Source: Oerskovia rustica
Lineage (GTDB): Bacteria; Actinomycetota; Actinomycetes; Actinomycetales; Cellulomonadaceae
Assembly (NCBI RefSeq): GCF_014836555.1
Contig: NZ_JACSQQ010000012.1
Coordinates: 62,447-122,311, forward strand
DNA length: 59,865 nucleotides
Direction of reading: 5' to 3'
Shown: positions 33,194-41,768 of the stretch, one piece after another
Position numbering within the stretch: the stretch's first letter is position 1
How the letters are laid out: each line of letters starts with the position of its first letter
Position numbers and translations under genes: made by a program
Notes under the pieces: generated by a model
The model's database searches: none
Told to the model about the DNA's origin: nothing
The model's input: the letters and a program-made list of their open reading frames with translations, nothing else

Positions 33194-33481
33194 TCAGCCG
33201 GTCTTCGCGACGCCGGCCAGGATCGCGGCGCGCTCGTCCTCGCTGAGGCCGCCCCAGACCCCGTAGGGCTCGCGGACCTTGAGCGACTGCTCGCGGCACT
33301 GCATCATCACCGGGCACGAGGCGCAGATCGCCTTGGCCGCTTCGGCGCGTCGTCGTCGGGTCGAGCCTCGCTCGCCCTCCGGGTGGAAGAACAGGGTGTC
33401 GTCCTGGTCACGGCACGAGCCCTGGTACTGCCATTCCCACAGTTCCATGACCGGTCCGGGGAGCCTCGAGATCTCTGTCAT
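33194..33481 (-). CDS. WhiB family iron-sulfur transcription factor, WhiB3-like
   Basis: A 95-residue protein with the four 4Fe-4S cysteines C23, C53, C56 and C62, the GVWGG turn (74-78) and a basic C-terminal end. The N-terminal LPGPVMELWEWQYQGSCR and the FFHPEGERG segment match the WhiB3 (WblD) group, which senses redox state and binds the principal sigma factor. No gene in the window is an obvious target. The ATG at 33481 lies 7 nt after a well-formed promoter with no leader. Confidence 0.9.
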   Translation of the reverse strand: MTEISRLPGPVMELWEWQYQGSCRDQDDTLFFHPEGERGSTRRRRAEAAKAICASCPVMMQCREQSLKVREPYGVWGGLSEDERAAILAGVAKTG

Positions 33482-33488
33482 GGAGCAC

Positions 33489-33517
33489 AACCTACAAGCG
33501 TTGCAGAAGTTGTTCAA
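33489..33517 (-). promoter_or_regulatory. Leaderless promoter of the WhiB3-like gene
   Basis: Minus strand TTGAAC (33517-33512), 17-nt spacer, TAGGTT (33494-33489), then 7 nt and ATG 33481. The only leaderless promoter in the window with an equally good -35. Confidence 0.78.
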
Positions 33518-33538
33518 GTGGCTGAGGTGGGCAACTTC

Positions 33539-33610
33539 ATGAACCGGTTCTTGGTGGTCTGCATCGATTTGCGTCCGGAGTGGCGCGAACCGCACTCGTT
33601 TCAGGAGTGA
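33539..33610 (+). CDS. Candidate small protein, 23 residues, divergent from the WhiB3-like gene
   Basis: ATG 33539 opens a 23-codon frame (MNRFLVVCIDLRPEWREPHS, then FQE). GAGGTGG at 33524-33530 is 8 nt upstream, an ideal ribosome-binding site, and the local GC content is lower than average. I do not recognise the peptide. It contains one cysteine. It could be a real small protein, a leader peptide for the MerR gene 82 nt downstream, or chance. Confidence 0.3.
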   Translation: MNRFLVVCIDLRPEWREPHSFQE

Positions 33611-33679
33611 TTCAGCCGATCCGGTCATCACGGACTGAGACACGCCGCGTCCGAAGTGGCGAGCGGCTGGACCGGTCGG

Positions 33680-33685
33680 CAGAAT
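33680..33685 (+). promoter_or_regulatory. Leaderless -10 of the MerR-type gene
   Basis: CAGAAT, then 7 nt, then ATG 33693; the context CGGCAGAATCG is shared with the coaA promoter. Confidence 0.5.
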
Positions 33686-33692
33686 CGGGTGC

Positions 33693-34829
33693 ATGACTTC
33701 ACTCCGGTCCGCCCCGAACCCCGGCGGGCCCCGACGGAAGGCGACCGAGGCACCAGCTCTCGCCGTCGCGGCCGTCGCCAAGAGGCTGGGCGTCGCCCCG
33801 GCCACCCTCCGCACCTGGGACCGTCGGTACGGTCTCGGGCCCTCCGAGCACACCGCCGGTTCCCACCGGCGGTACACCGCCGACGACGTCGCACGGCTCG
33901 TCATCATGCGTCGCCTGACACTCGAGGGGGTCGCCCCGGTCGACGCCGCGCGCGCAGCGCTCGACGCCGACGAGGCCGAGCTGGCCCTCGAGATCGAGGT
34001 CGAGGACAGCGACGACGCCGACGACGCCGACGGCGCCGAACGTTCCGACGACGGCGACGGCGACCCCGAGCCGGGTGCAGCCCCCTCCCCGGCGGCTGAG
34101 ACCCCGTCCGGAGGGGTGCGGCTTCTGCGCGCCGTGCCACGGGCGTCCGACGACGAGCCCGTGCGTCTCGGTGCTCCGCGCCCGACGAGCGTGTCCGACG
34201 TCGTGGACGCCGCCATCGCGTTCGACCAGAAGAAGTGCGACCAGCTGCTGCGTATCGCCCCCGGCGCCGACCCCGGCCACTGGTGGTCGACGCTCGTCGA
34301 GCCGGCGCTGCACCGCATCGCCGAGCGGACGTTCCTCGCGTCGCCCGGCGAGATGCCCGAGGTCGTGTTCTCCAACGCGACGCTCGCCGCCCTGCGCGAG
34401 TACACGCACGCGTCCGAGGAGGCGCTCGTCGCGGGAGGCGGTCCGCCGCCCAACCACCCGAGCCGCATGCGCCGGATCGTCCTGATCTTTGCCGCCCCGG
34501 GGGAGCAGGTGCCGCTCGCGGCGCACGCCCTGGCCGCGGCGCTCGGCGCCCAGGGGGCCATGGCGCGCATCGTCACGGGCTCGGCCACGGCGCACCGCTC
34601 GCTCGAGCTGGTCACCATGGTCCGCCCCGCGGCCATCGCGGTGGTCACCATGCAGCCCAGGCCCGTGCTCGACGTCGTGCACACGTTGCACGAGGCCAAC
34701 CCGGACCTGCCGATCTTCGTGGGTCTCGCGAACGACGAGGCCGCGGCGAGCCTGCCCTACGCCTCGACCGTCCAGCGCGTGCGCAGCTTCACCGGGTTGC
34801 TCCACGAGGCCCTCGCCGTCGTGCGGTGA
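33693..34829 (+). CDS. MerR-family regulator with a large B12-domain-like C terminus
   Basis: A 378-residue regulator. N-terminal MerR helix-turn-helix (about 24-80; VAAVAKRLGVAPATLRTWDR, RYGLGPSEHTAGSHRRYTAD), a very acidic linker (about 100-130), then a helical domain (about 168-245) and a Rossmann-like domain (RIVLIFAAPGEQVPLAAHAL ... IFVGLANDEAAA). This order is that of the CarH/LitR photoreceptors, but the cobalamin motif D-x-H-x2-G is absent, so light sensing through B12 is not expected. Ligand and targets are unknown. A hairpin follows, then guaB. Confidence 0.85.
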   Translation: MTSLRSAPNPGGPRRKATEAPALAVAAVAKRLGVAPATLRTWDRRYGLGPSEHTAGSHRRYTADDVARLVIMRRLTLEGVAPVDAARAALDADEAELALEIEVEDSDDADDADGAERSDDGDGDPEPGAAPSPAAETPSGGVRLLRAVPRASDDEPVRLGAPRPTSVSDVVDAAIAFDQKKCDQLLRIAPGADPGHWWSTLVEPALHRIAERTFLASPGEMPEVVFSNATLAALREYTHASEEALVAGGGPPPNHPSRMRRIVLIFAAPGEQVPLAAHALAAALGAQGAMARIVTGSATAHRSLELVTMVRPAAIAVVTMQPRPVLDVVHTLHEANPDLPIFVGLANDEAAASLPYASTVQRVRSFTGLLHEALAVVR

Positions 34830-34859
34830 CCTGCGCCACGCGCAGGCTCCTGGCCATCA

Positions 34860-34889
34860 CCCGGCCGTCCCGGTGGCGGGACGGCCGGG
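34860..34889 (+). terminator. Terminator between the MerR-type gene and guaB
   Basis: CCCGGCCGTCCCG (34860-34872), loop GTGG, CGGGACGGCCGGG (34877-34889): perfect 13-bp stem. Confidence 0.85.
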
Positions 34890-34911
34890 AATATGCAGGA
34901 GGGCCTGAGCG

Positions 34912-36447
<1,536 letters not shown>

Positions 36448-36481
36448 CCTCGCGGCCCGGCAGGACCCGGGCGCGGGACGA

Positions 36482-36531
36482 GACGACAGGACGGGCGCGA
36501 CCCTCGCGAGGGTCGCGCCCGTCCTGTCGTC
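36482..36531. terminator. 50-nt perfect palindrome, bidirectional terminator of guaB and the HTH-MurA gene
   Basis: Bases 36482-36506 are the exact complement of 36507-36531: 25 bp per arm with no loop bases (centre CCCTCG/CGAGGG). The folded RNA would need a 4-nt loop, leaving about 23 bp. It stands between the two convergent stops. Confidence 0.88.
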
Positions 36532-36545
36532 CGGCGACGTCGAGG

Positions 36546-38087
36546 TCAGTCGCGGAACGTCTCGATCCGCGCGCCGAGCTCGATGAGCCGCTCCTGGAGC
36601 TGCTCGTAGCCGCGCGAGATGATGTCGACGTTGCGCAGCACCGAGGTGCCCTTCGCGGCGAGCATCGCGAGCAGGATCACGACGGCGGGCCGCAGCGCCG
36701 GCGGGCAGCTCACCTCGGCGCCCGACCAGTGGGTCGGGCCCATGATGTCGAGCCGGTGCGAGTCGAGCAGCCGGACGTCGGCGCCGAGGCGCGTGAGGTC
36801 CGTCAGGTGGATCGCGCGTCCCTCGTACACCCAGTCGTGGATGAGGGTGTGCCCGCTCGCGCACGCCGCGATGACGGCGAAGAACGGCAGGTTGTCGATG
36901 TTGAGCCCCGGGAACGGCATGGGGTGGATCTTGTCGATCGGCGCGTGCAGCTCGCTCGGGTGGACGGTGACGTCGACCAGGCGGGTGCGGCCGTTGAGGG
37001 CCAGGTACTCGGGGGAGAGCGAGTAGCGCAGGCCCATCTCGGACAGCGTCGCGAGCTCGATCTCCATGAACTCGATCGGCACCCGCGCGACCGTGATCTC
37101 GGAGCCCGTGACGATGCCGGCGGTCAGGAGGCTCATGGCCTCGACGGGGTCCTCGGACACCGCGTACTCGACGTCGGCGTCGATGTCGGTGCGTCCGTGG
37201 ATGCGCAGCGTCGTGGTGCCGATGCCCTCGATGCGCACGCCCAGGAGCTCCAGGTAGAAGCAGAGGTCCTGGACCATGTAGTTGGGGCTCGCGTTCCGGA
37301 TCGTCGTCACGCCGTCGCGAGACGCGGCGGCCATGATCGCGTTCTCCGTGACGGTGTCGCCGCGCTCGGTCAGCACGACGCTGAGGTCCTGGGCGCCTGG
37401 GGTCGCGACGACCGCCTCGTAGTTGCCCGAGGCCGCGGTGACCGACAGCCCGAACGGGCGCAGCGCGATCATGTGGGGCTCGACGGTCCGGGTGCCCAGG
37501 TCGCAGCCGCCCGCGTAGGGGAGCGAGAACTCGTCCTGGAGACCGAGCAGCGGGCCGAGGAACATGATGATCGACCGGGTGCGGCGGGCTGCGTCGACGT
37601 CGATCGAGGCGAGGTCGAGCTGCTCGGGCACGATGATCTCGAGGTCGCGACCGTCGGCGGACCACGTGGCCTGCACGCCGATGCTGCGCAGGACGTCGAC
37701 GATGCGGTCGACCTCCACGATGCGGGCGACGCGGCGCAACGTGGTGCGCCCGCGGTTGAGGAGCGACGCGCACAGCAGGGCGACAGCGCCGTTCTTCGAG
37801 GAGTTGACCTCGATGCGGCCCGAGAGCACGTGGCCGCCGCTGACCCGCAGGTGGGAGTGCTTGGGGGCTCCGAACGAGATGATCTCCGAGTCGAGCGCGG
37901 CGCTGATCCGGGCGAGCATGTCGAGGCTCACGTTCTGCGAGCCCTGCTCGATCCGGTGGATCGCGCTCTGGCTCGTCCCGAGGCGCTCGGCGAGCTGGGC
38001 CTGGGTGAGGCCCTTGTTCTGGCGTGCGCCGCGGATGAGGGCGGCGACCTGTGCGAGGTGCTGGGGTGCTTCGTCGACCATGGTCAT
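36546..38087 (-). CDS. murA: Helix-turn-helix/UDP-N-acetylglucosamine 1-carboxyvinyltransferase fusion
   Basis: A 513-residue protein. Residues 12-70 are an XRE-type HTH (GARQNKGLTQAQLAERLGTS, QSAIHRIEQGSQNVSLDMLA); from about 80 on it is an EPSP-type transferase like MurA, which adds enolpyruvate from PEP to UDP-GlcNAc. Active-site residues persist: K98-N99 in NSSKNGAVALL and C195 in YAGGCDLGTRTVEPH, equivalent to E. coli K22-N23 and C115. So catalysis is plausible, together with DNA binding. The ATG at 38087 follows a leaderless -10; an ATG at 38105 is possible. Such fusions occur in related actinobacteria; whether this is the only MurA is unknown. Confidence 0.87.
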   Translation of the reverse strand: MTMVDEAPQHLAQVAALIRGARQNKGLTQAQLAERLGTSQSAIHRIEQGSQNVSLDMLARISAALDSEIISFGAPKHSHLRVSGGHVLSGRIEVNSSKNGAVALLCASLLNRGRTTLRRVARIVEVDRIVDVLRSIGVQATWSADGRDLEIIVPEQLDLASIDVDAARRTRSIIMFLGPLLGLQDEFSLPYAGGCDLGTRTVEPHMIALRPFGLSVTAASGNYEAVVATPGAQDLSVVLTERGDTVTENAIMAAASRDGVTTIRNASPNYMVQDLCFYLELLGVRIEGIGTTTLRIHGRTDIDADVEYAVSEDPVEAMSLLTAGIVTGSEITVARVPIEFMEIELATLSEMGLRYSLSPEYLALNGRTRLVDVTVHPSELHAPIDKIHPMPFPGLNIDNLPFFAVIAACASGHTLIHDWVYEGRAIHLTDLTRLGADVRLLDSHRLDIMGPTHWSGAEVSCPPALRPAVVILLAMLAAKGTSVLRNVDIISRGYEQLQERLIELGARIETFRD

Positions 38088-38093
38088 GAGCCG

Positions 38094-38117
38094 ACGATAA
38101 CTCATGGATGAGATAAC
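38094..38117 (-). promoter_or_regulatory. Leaderless -10 and possible operator of the HTH-MurA gene
   Basis: Minus strand TATCGT (38099-38094), then 6 nt and ATG 38087. Next to it are CTCATGGATGAG (38101-38112, two CTCAT/ATGAG half-sites) and two GATAAC direct repeats at 38096 and 38112. Candidate autoregulatory site for the protein's own HTH. Confidence 0.45.
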
Positions 38118-38125
38118 AGCGCGTC

Positions 38126-38158
38126 GATCCCGTGGGCTCGGCGGGACTTCACGGGATC
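38126..38158 (-). terminator. Terminator of the exonuclease gene
   Basis: GATCCCGTG (38126-38134) pairs with CACGGGATC (38150-38158), 9 bp, 15-nt loop, 53 nt past the exonuclease stop. Confidence 0.6.
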
Positions 38159-38210
38159 ATCACGAGCGGCCCATATGTTCTATGAGGTTTTGCGGTCCGA
38201 CGACCGTGGC

Positions 38211-38909
38211 TCAGGACGGCCAGGCGGTGCTGGCCCCCGCGCCGACGTACCCCTGCCCGGCGCGCCACGTGTTGAAGTTCTCCGCCCAGGCCCGGTGAGC
38301 CGTGATCTGGTGGCGGTGCAGCGAGTCGAGGTCCCGTTCGGCGAGCTCGGGGAAGACGCGGGTCATGGCCTCGAGCACGTCGAGCGTCGCGAGGACGTCG
38401 ACGTCCGCGGTGTGGAGGTTGCCGCCGTCGGTCACGCCGTAGTGCACGCACAGGTCGCCGAGCTTGCGCTTCCCCTTGCGGAAGCGGTCGAGCGAGCGGT
38501 CGAGCACGAGCGGGTCGATCACGGGCGTGACCTCGCGCCCCAGCCGTTCGCCCAGGGTCGGCAGCGCGTGGCGTGCGAGCTCGGCGTCGAGCAGGGACAG
38601 GTCGAACGCCGCGTTGAACGCGACGACCGGCACGCCGATCGCGAGGTCCGCGGCGATGAGCGACGCGATCTCCTCGAGGGCCGGTCCCGGGGCCACCCCG
38701 TGCGCGACCGCGTGCTCGGTCGAGATGCCGTGGATCGCGGCCGCCTCCGCGGGGATGGGGACGCCGGGATCGACGAGCCAGGTCCGGACCTCGGTGCTCC
38801 GGCCCGGGACGCGCCGCACGAGCGCCGCGGTCACGATGCGGTCGTTCGTGACGTCGACCCCGGTGGTCTCGGTGTCGAAGCCCAGCAGCGGTCCGGTCGT
38901 CCAGCTCAT
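38211..38909 (-). CDS. DEDDh 3'-5' exonuclease (DnaQ-like)
   Basis: A 232-residue exonuclease of the DNA polymerase III epsilon superfamily. All five metal/catalytic residues are visible: D12 and E14 in LGFDTETTGVD, D103 in FNAAFDLSLLDAE, H166 and D171 in HTADVDVLA. No polymerase or BRCT domain is attached, so it is a stand-alone proofreading-like or RNA/DNA-trimming nuclease. Start ATG 38909 after AAGGAG with an 8-nt spacer. The gap to guaB3 holds a 19-bp direct repeat. Confidence 0.92.
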   Translation of the reverse strand: MSWTTGPLLGFDTETTGVDVTNDRIVTAALVRRVPGRSTEVRTWLVDPGVPIPAEAAAIHGISTEHAVAHGVAPGPALEEIASLIAADLAIGVPVVAFNAAFDLSLLDAELARHALPTLGERLGREVTPVIDPLVLDRSLDRFRKGKRKLGDLCVHYGVTDGGNLHTADVDVLATLDVLEAMTRVFPELAERDLDSLHRHQITAHRAWAENFNTWRAGQGYVGAGASTAWPS

Positions 38910-39006
38910 CGTCGTGCTCCTTGCAGTCGTCCTGTGGGTGGTGGCCCGGCGGTCCTCGCCGTTCACGACCGTCCCTGGTCTCTGCTGGTGAGCATGCCAG
39001 CGGCCA

Positions 39007-39037
39007 CTGACAGCCCTGACGGCCCCTGACAGCCCTG
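39007..39037. repeat. 19-bp direct repeat
   Basis: CTGACAGCCCTG at 39007-39018 and 39026-39037, a 19-bp step, in the gap between the exonuclease and guaB3. The right window edge also shows a 19-bp step. Confidence 0.6.
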
Positions 39038-39107
39038 GCGGGTGGCGCTGCTGGGACGTCGCGGTCCACCGCGTGGCGCGCGAGGGCGTTCCCCTGCCCG
39101 GGCCCGG

Positions 39108-39113
39108 TATCCT
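39108..39113 (+). promoter_or_regulatory. Leaderless -10 of guaB3
   Basis: TATCCT, then 6 nt, then GTG 39120. Confidence 0.6.
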
Positions 39114-39119
39114 CGTCGG

Positions 39120-40244
39120 GTGAGCAACGAGATCGAGATCGGTCGTGGCAAGCGCGGACGGCGCGCCTTCTCCTTCGACGACATCGCCGTGGTCCCCTCC
39201 CGGCGTACGCGTGACCCGGAGGACGTGTCGGTCGGGTGGCAGATCGACGCCTACCACTTCGACCTGCCGATCCTGGCGGCCCCCATGGACTCCGTGATGA
39301 GCCCGGCGACCGCGGTCGCCCTGGGCAACGCGGGCGGCCTGGGCGTGCTGGACCTCGAGGGCCTGTGGACGCGGTACGAGAACCCGGAGCCGATCCTCGC
39401 GGAGATCGCGACGCTCGACGCCGTGAGTGCGACGCGTCGCATGCAGGAGGTGTACGCCGAGCCGATCAAGGCCGAGCTGATCACCCAGCGCCTCAAGGAG
39501 ATCCGGGAGTCCGGAGTCACGGTCGCGGGCGCCCTGTCGCCGCAGCGCACGCAGGAGTTCTACAAGACGGTCGTGGACGCCGGGGTCGACCTGTTCGTCA
39601 TCCGTGGCACCACGGTTTCGGCCGAGCACGTGTCGGGCAACGCGGAGCCGCTCAACCTCAAGCGCTTCATCTACGAGCTCGACGTCCCGGTCATCGTGGG
39701 AGGGGCCTCGACCTACACCGCGGCCCTGCACCTGATGCGCACGGGAGCTGCGGGCGTCCTCGTCGGCTTCGGTGGCGGCGCGGCGCACACCACGCGTGTG
39801 AGCCTCGGCATCCACGCGCCCATGGCGACGGCTGTCGCGGACGTCGCGGCCGCGCGTCGCGACTACCTGGACGAGTCGGGTGGCCGTTACGTGCACGTCA
39901 TCGCGGACGGCGGCGTGGGGCGTTCGGGCGACCTGGTCAAGGCCGTCGCGTGCGGCGCGGACGCCGTGATGCTCGGCGCCGCGCTGGCGCGTGCCACCGA
40001 GGCCCCGGGCAAGGGCTGGCACTGGGGCTCCGAGGCCCACCACCCGCAGCTTCCCCGTGGCGAGCGCGTGAGCGTCGGCACGGCGGGCTCCCTCGACGAG
40101 ATCCTGTTCGGCCCGGGCCGCCAGGCTGACGGCACCCTCAACCTCGTGGGCGCGCTCAAGCGTGCGATGGCCACGACGGGCTACTCGGACCTCAAGGAGT
40201 TCCAGCGCGTCGAGGTCGTCGTCTCGCCCTACCAGCCGCGCTGA
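39120..40244 (+). CDS. GuaB3 family IMP dehydrogenase-related protein
   Basis: A 374-residue paralog of GuaB that lacks the CBS domains, the length and N terminus (EIEIGRGKRGRRAFSFDDIAV) of the actinobacterial GuaB3 group. Core barrel segments: AAPMDSVMSPATAVALGNAG, GVTVAGALSPQRTQEFYKTV, VGFGGGAAHTTR in place of the IMPDH loop GxGSxCxTR, so the catalytic cysteine is missing, and IADGGVGRSGDLVKAVACGA. The role is unsettled; some family members reduce GMP or act in purine salvage. Its stop TGA overlaps the following ATG. Confidence 0.9.
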   Translation: MSNEIEIGRGKRGRRAFSFDDIAVVPSRRTRDPEDVSVGWQIDAYHFDLPILAAPMDSVMSPATAVALGNAGGLGVLDLEGLWTRYENPEPILAEIATLDAVSATRRMQEVYAEPIKAELITQRLKEIRESGVTVAGALSPQRTQEFYKTVVDAGVDLFVIRGTTVSAEHVSGNAEPLNLKRFIYELDVPVIVGGASTYTAALHLMRTGAAGVLVGFGGGAAHTTRVSLGIHAPMATAVADVAAARRDYLDESGGRYVHVIADGGVGRSGDLVKAVACGADAVMLGAALARATEAPGKGWHWGSEAHHPQLPRGERVSVGTAGSLDEILFGPGRQADGTLNLVGALKRAMATTGYSDLKEFQRVEVVVSPYQPR

Positions 40245-40828
40245 TGGCTCCGGGCCGCATCCGCGACGGGGTCGGGTTGACGAACGCCCTCGGCGCGGGT
40301 GCGCCCGCCGGCGGCGAGCCTGGACCCGCGCGGGCTGCTCCTGACGGTGCCGTCGAGCCGGTGCGGGACGGCGTCGTCGGGACGTTCTCCGTGGGCGGCG
40401 TCGACTTCCGGGAGATCACCGACGACGACGTCGAGCAGGTCGTCGCCCTGTGGGAGGCGTGCGGCCTCGCGCGGCCCTGGAACGACCCGCACCTGGACGT
40501 GGCGGACGCCCGGACGGCCCCGTCCTCGGCGATCCTCGTCGCGCGCTCGGGTGCTCCGGGCGGCGGGGCGGGCCCCGTCGTCGCGACGGCGATGGCCGGG
40601 TTCGACGGGCATCGCGGCTGGATCTACTACGTCGCGGTGGCGCCGGACCTGCAGGGCTCGGGGCTCGGCCGGGACGCGGTGGTCGCCGCGGAGGCGTGGC
40701 TCGCGTCGCAGGGCGTGCGCAAGGTACGCCTCATGGTGCGCACGACCAACACGCAGGTCCTGGGCTTCTACGAGCGGCTCGGGTACGTCGACGCCGAGTG
40801 CACCGTCCTCGGCCGCGACCTCGGCTGA
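40244..40828 (+). CDS. GNAT family acetyltransferase
   Basis: A 194-residue N-acetyltransferase of the YpeA type. The GNAT core starts near residue 47 (VGGVDFREITDDDVEQVVAL) and includes PWNDPHLDV, VAVAPDLQGSGLGRDAVVAA with the acetyl-CoA loop (Q-x-x-G-x-G), and VLGFYERLGYVDAE. About 45 low-complexity residues precede the core; an internal GTG start is possible, though ATG 40244 overlaps the guaB3 stop (TGATG) as in coupled genes. Substrate unknown. Confidence 0.85.
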   Translation: MAPGRIRDGVGLTNALGAGAPAGGEPGPARAAPDGAVEPVRDGVVGTFSVGGVDFREITDDDVEQVVALWEACGLARPWNDPHLDVADARTAPSSAILVARSGAPGGGAGPVVATAMAGFDGHRGWIYYVAVAPDLQGSGLGRDAVVAAEAWLASQGVRKVRLMVRTTNTQVLGFYERLGYVDAECTVLGRDLG

Positions 40829-40843
40829 GACACCAGGGCAGCG

Positions 40844-40893
40844 GGGCCCGAGGCGGATCGGGCGCGGCGAGCAGCCCGACCGGCCTCGGGTCC
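40844..40893. terminator. Bidirectional terminator between the GNAT and SDR genes
   Basis: GGGCCCGAGGC (40844-40854) pairs with GCCTCGGGTCC (40883-40893), one G-U; TCGGGC (40858-40863) pairs with GCCCGA (40874-40879) inside. Convergent genes on both sides. Confidence 0.7.
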
Positions 40894-40911
40894 ACGACCC
40901 GGGACGGGCCG

Positions 40912-41673
40912 TCAGATGGTCGACCAGCCGCCGTCCGACATGAGGAGCACGCCGTTCACGTTCGCCGAGTCCTCCGAGAGCAGCCACGTGATCGAGGCCG
41001 CGAGCTGCTCGGCGGTCGCGGGGGCGGGCACGGTCGCCTGCATGATCGGCCCGAGTCGCTTGGCGCCGAGCTCGGAGCGGAACTGCGCCTCGATGTTGGT
41101 CGCGACGGCGCCCGGCGCCACGGCGTTGACGCGCACTCCTGCGGGGCCGTAGAAGAGCGCGGTGCTCTTGGTCAGGCCCACGACCGCGTGCTTCGAGGTC
41201 GCGTACGGGGTGCCCGAGGCGCCGGCGCGCACGCTGGCCTCGCTCGCGACGTTGACGATCCGGCCGTGGCCCGCGTCGACCATCGCGGGCAGCACGGCGC
41301 GCATGAGCTTCATGGGTGCGGTCACGTTGATGCGCATGACGCGCTCCCACAGGGCGTCGTCGATCTCGGCCGTGGGGACGAACGAGTCCATGATCCCGGC
41401 GTTGTTGACGAGTCCCGTGATGCGACCCTCGCCGGCCTCGACGATGCGGGCGATCACGGCGTCGTCGGACACGTCGCCCTCGATGGTCAGGAGGGGGGCC
41501 TCGCCGCTCTCGGCGACGAGCGCGGTGAGGCGGTCGGCGTCGAGGTCGCTCGCGATGACGCGGGCGCCCTCGGCGAGGAGCCGGGTCGCGGTGGCCTTGC
41601 CGATGCCGGAGCCTGCGCCGGTGACGACGACGGTCGCGCCGGAGAATCGGTTCGGGATGGTCGACGTGCTCAT
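40912..41673 (-). CDS. SDR family oxidoreductase
   Basis: Classical short-chain dehydrogenase/reductase, 253 residues. NAD(P) loop TGAGSGIG (18-25), the acidic residue in IASDLDADRL suggests NAD, NNAG (90-93), catalytic S144, Y157 and K161 in YATSK, and the PGAVATNI segment. The substrate is unknown. It is divergent from a TetR gene with a 23-bp palindrome between, the standard arrangement for repressor control. ATG 41673 is the start beginning MSTSTIPNRF; upstream in-frame sequence covers the operator. Confidence 0.9.
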   Translation of the reverse strand: MSTSTIPNRFSGATVVVTGAGSGIGKATATRLLAEGARVIASDLDADRLTALVAESGEAPLLTIEGDVSDDAVIARIVEAGEGRITGLVNNAGIMDSFVPTAEIDDALWERVMRINVTAPMKLMRAVLPAMVDAGHGRIVNVASEASVRAGASGTPYATSKHAVVGLTKSTALFYGPAGVRVNAVAPGAVATNIEAQFRSELGAKRLGPIMQATVPAPATAEQLAASITWLLSEDSANVNGVLLMSDGGWSTI

Positions 41674-41724
41674 GATGGGGGTCCTTCCGCCGGGTCGAGG
41701 TGCCTGGATTCGGCTCCTGCTACC

Positions 41725-41747
41725 TTTATAACACTCAGTGCCATAAA
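41725..41747. promoter_or_regulatory. Palindromic operator between the SDR and TetR genes
   Basis: TTTAT-AA-CACT-C-AGTG-CC-ATAAA: all 9 paired positions of each arm are complementary around a central C, in an AT-rich island. Likely TetR binding site controlling both genes. Confidence 0.8.
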
Positions 41748-41768
41748 CCTGTTTCGCGAGGAGATGTG

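Noticed and set aside
33693-34829. B12-dependent photoreceptor (CarH/LitR)
   Set aside because: Domain order fits but the cobalamin-binding D-x-H-x2-G motif is absent, so I call it only MerR with B12-domain-like C terminus.
38910-39119. Small gene in the exonuclease-guaB3 gap
   Set aside because: No ribosome-binding site or recognisable peptide; the gap holds the promoters and a 19-bp direct repeat.
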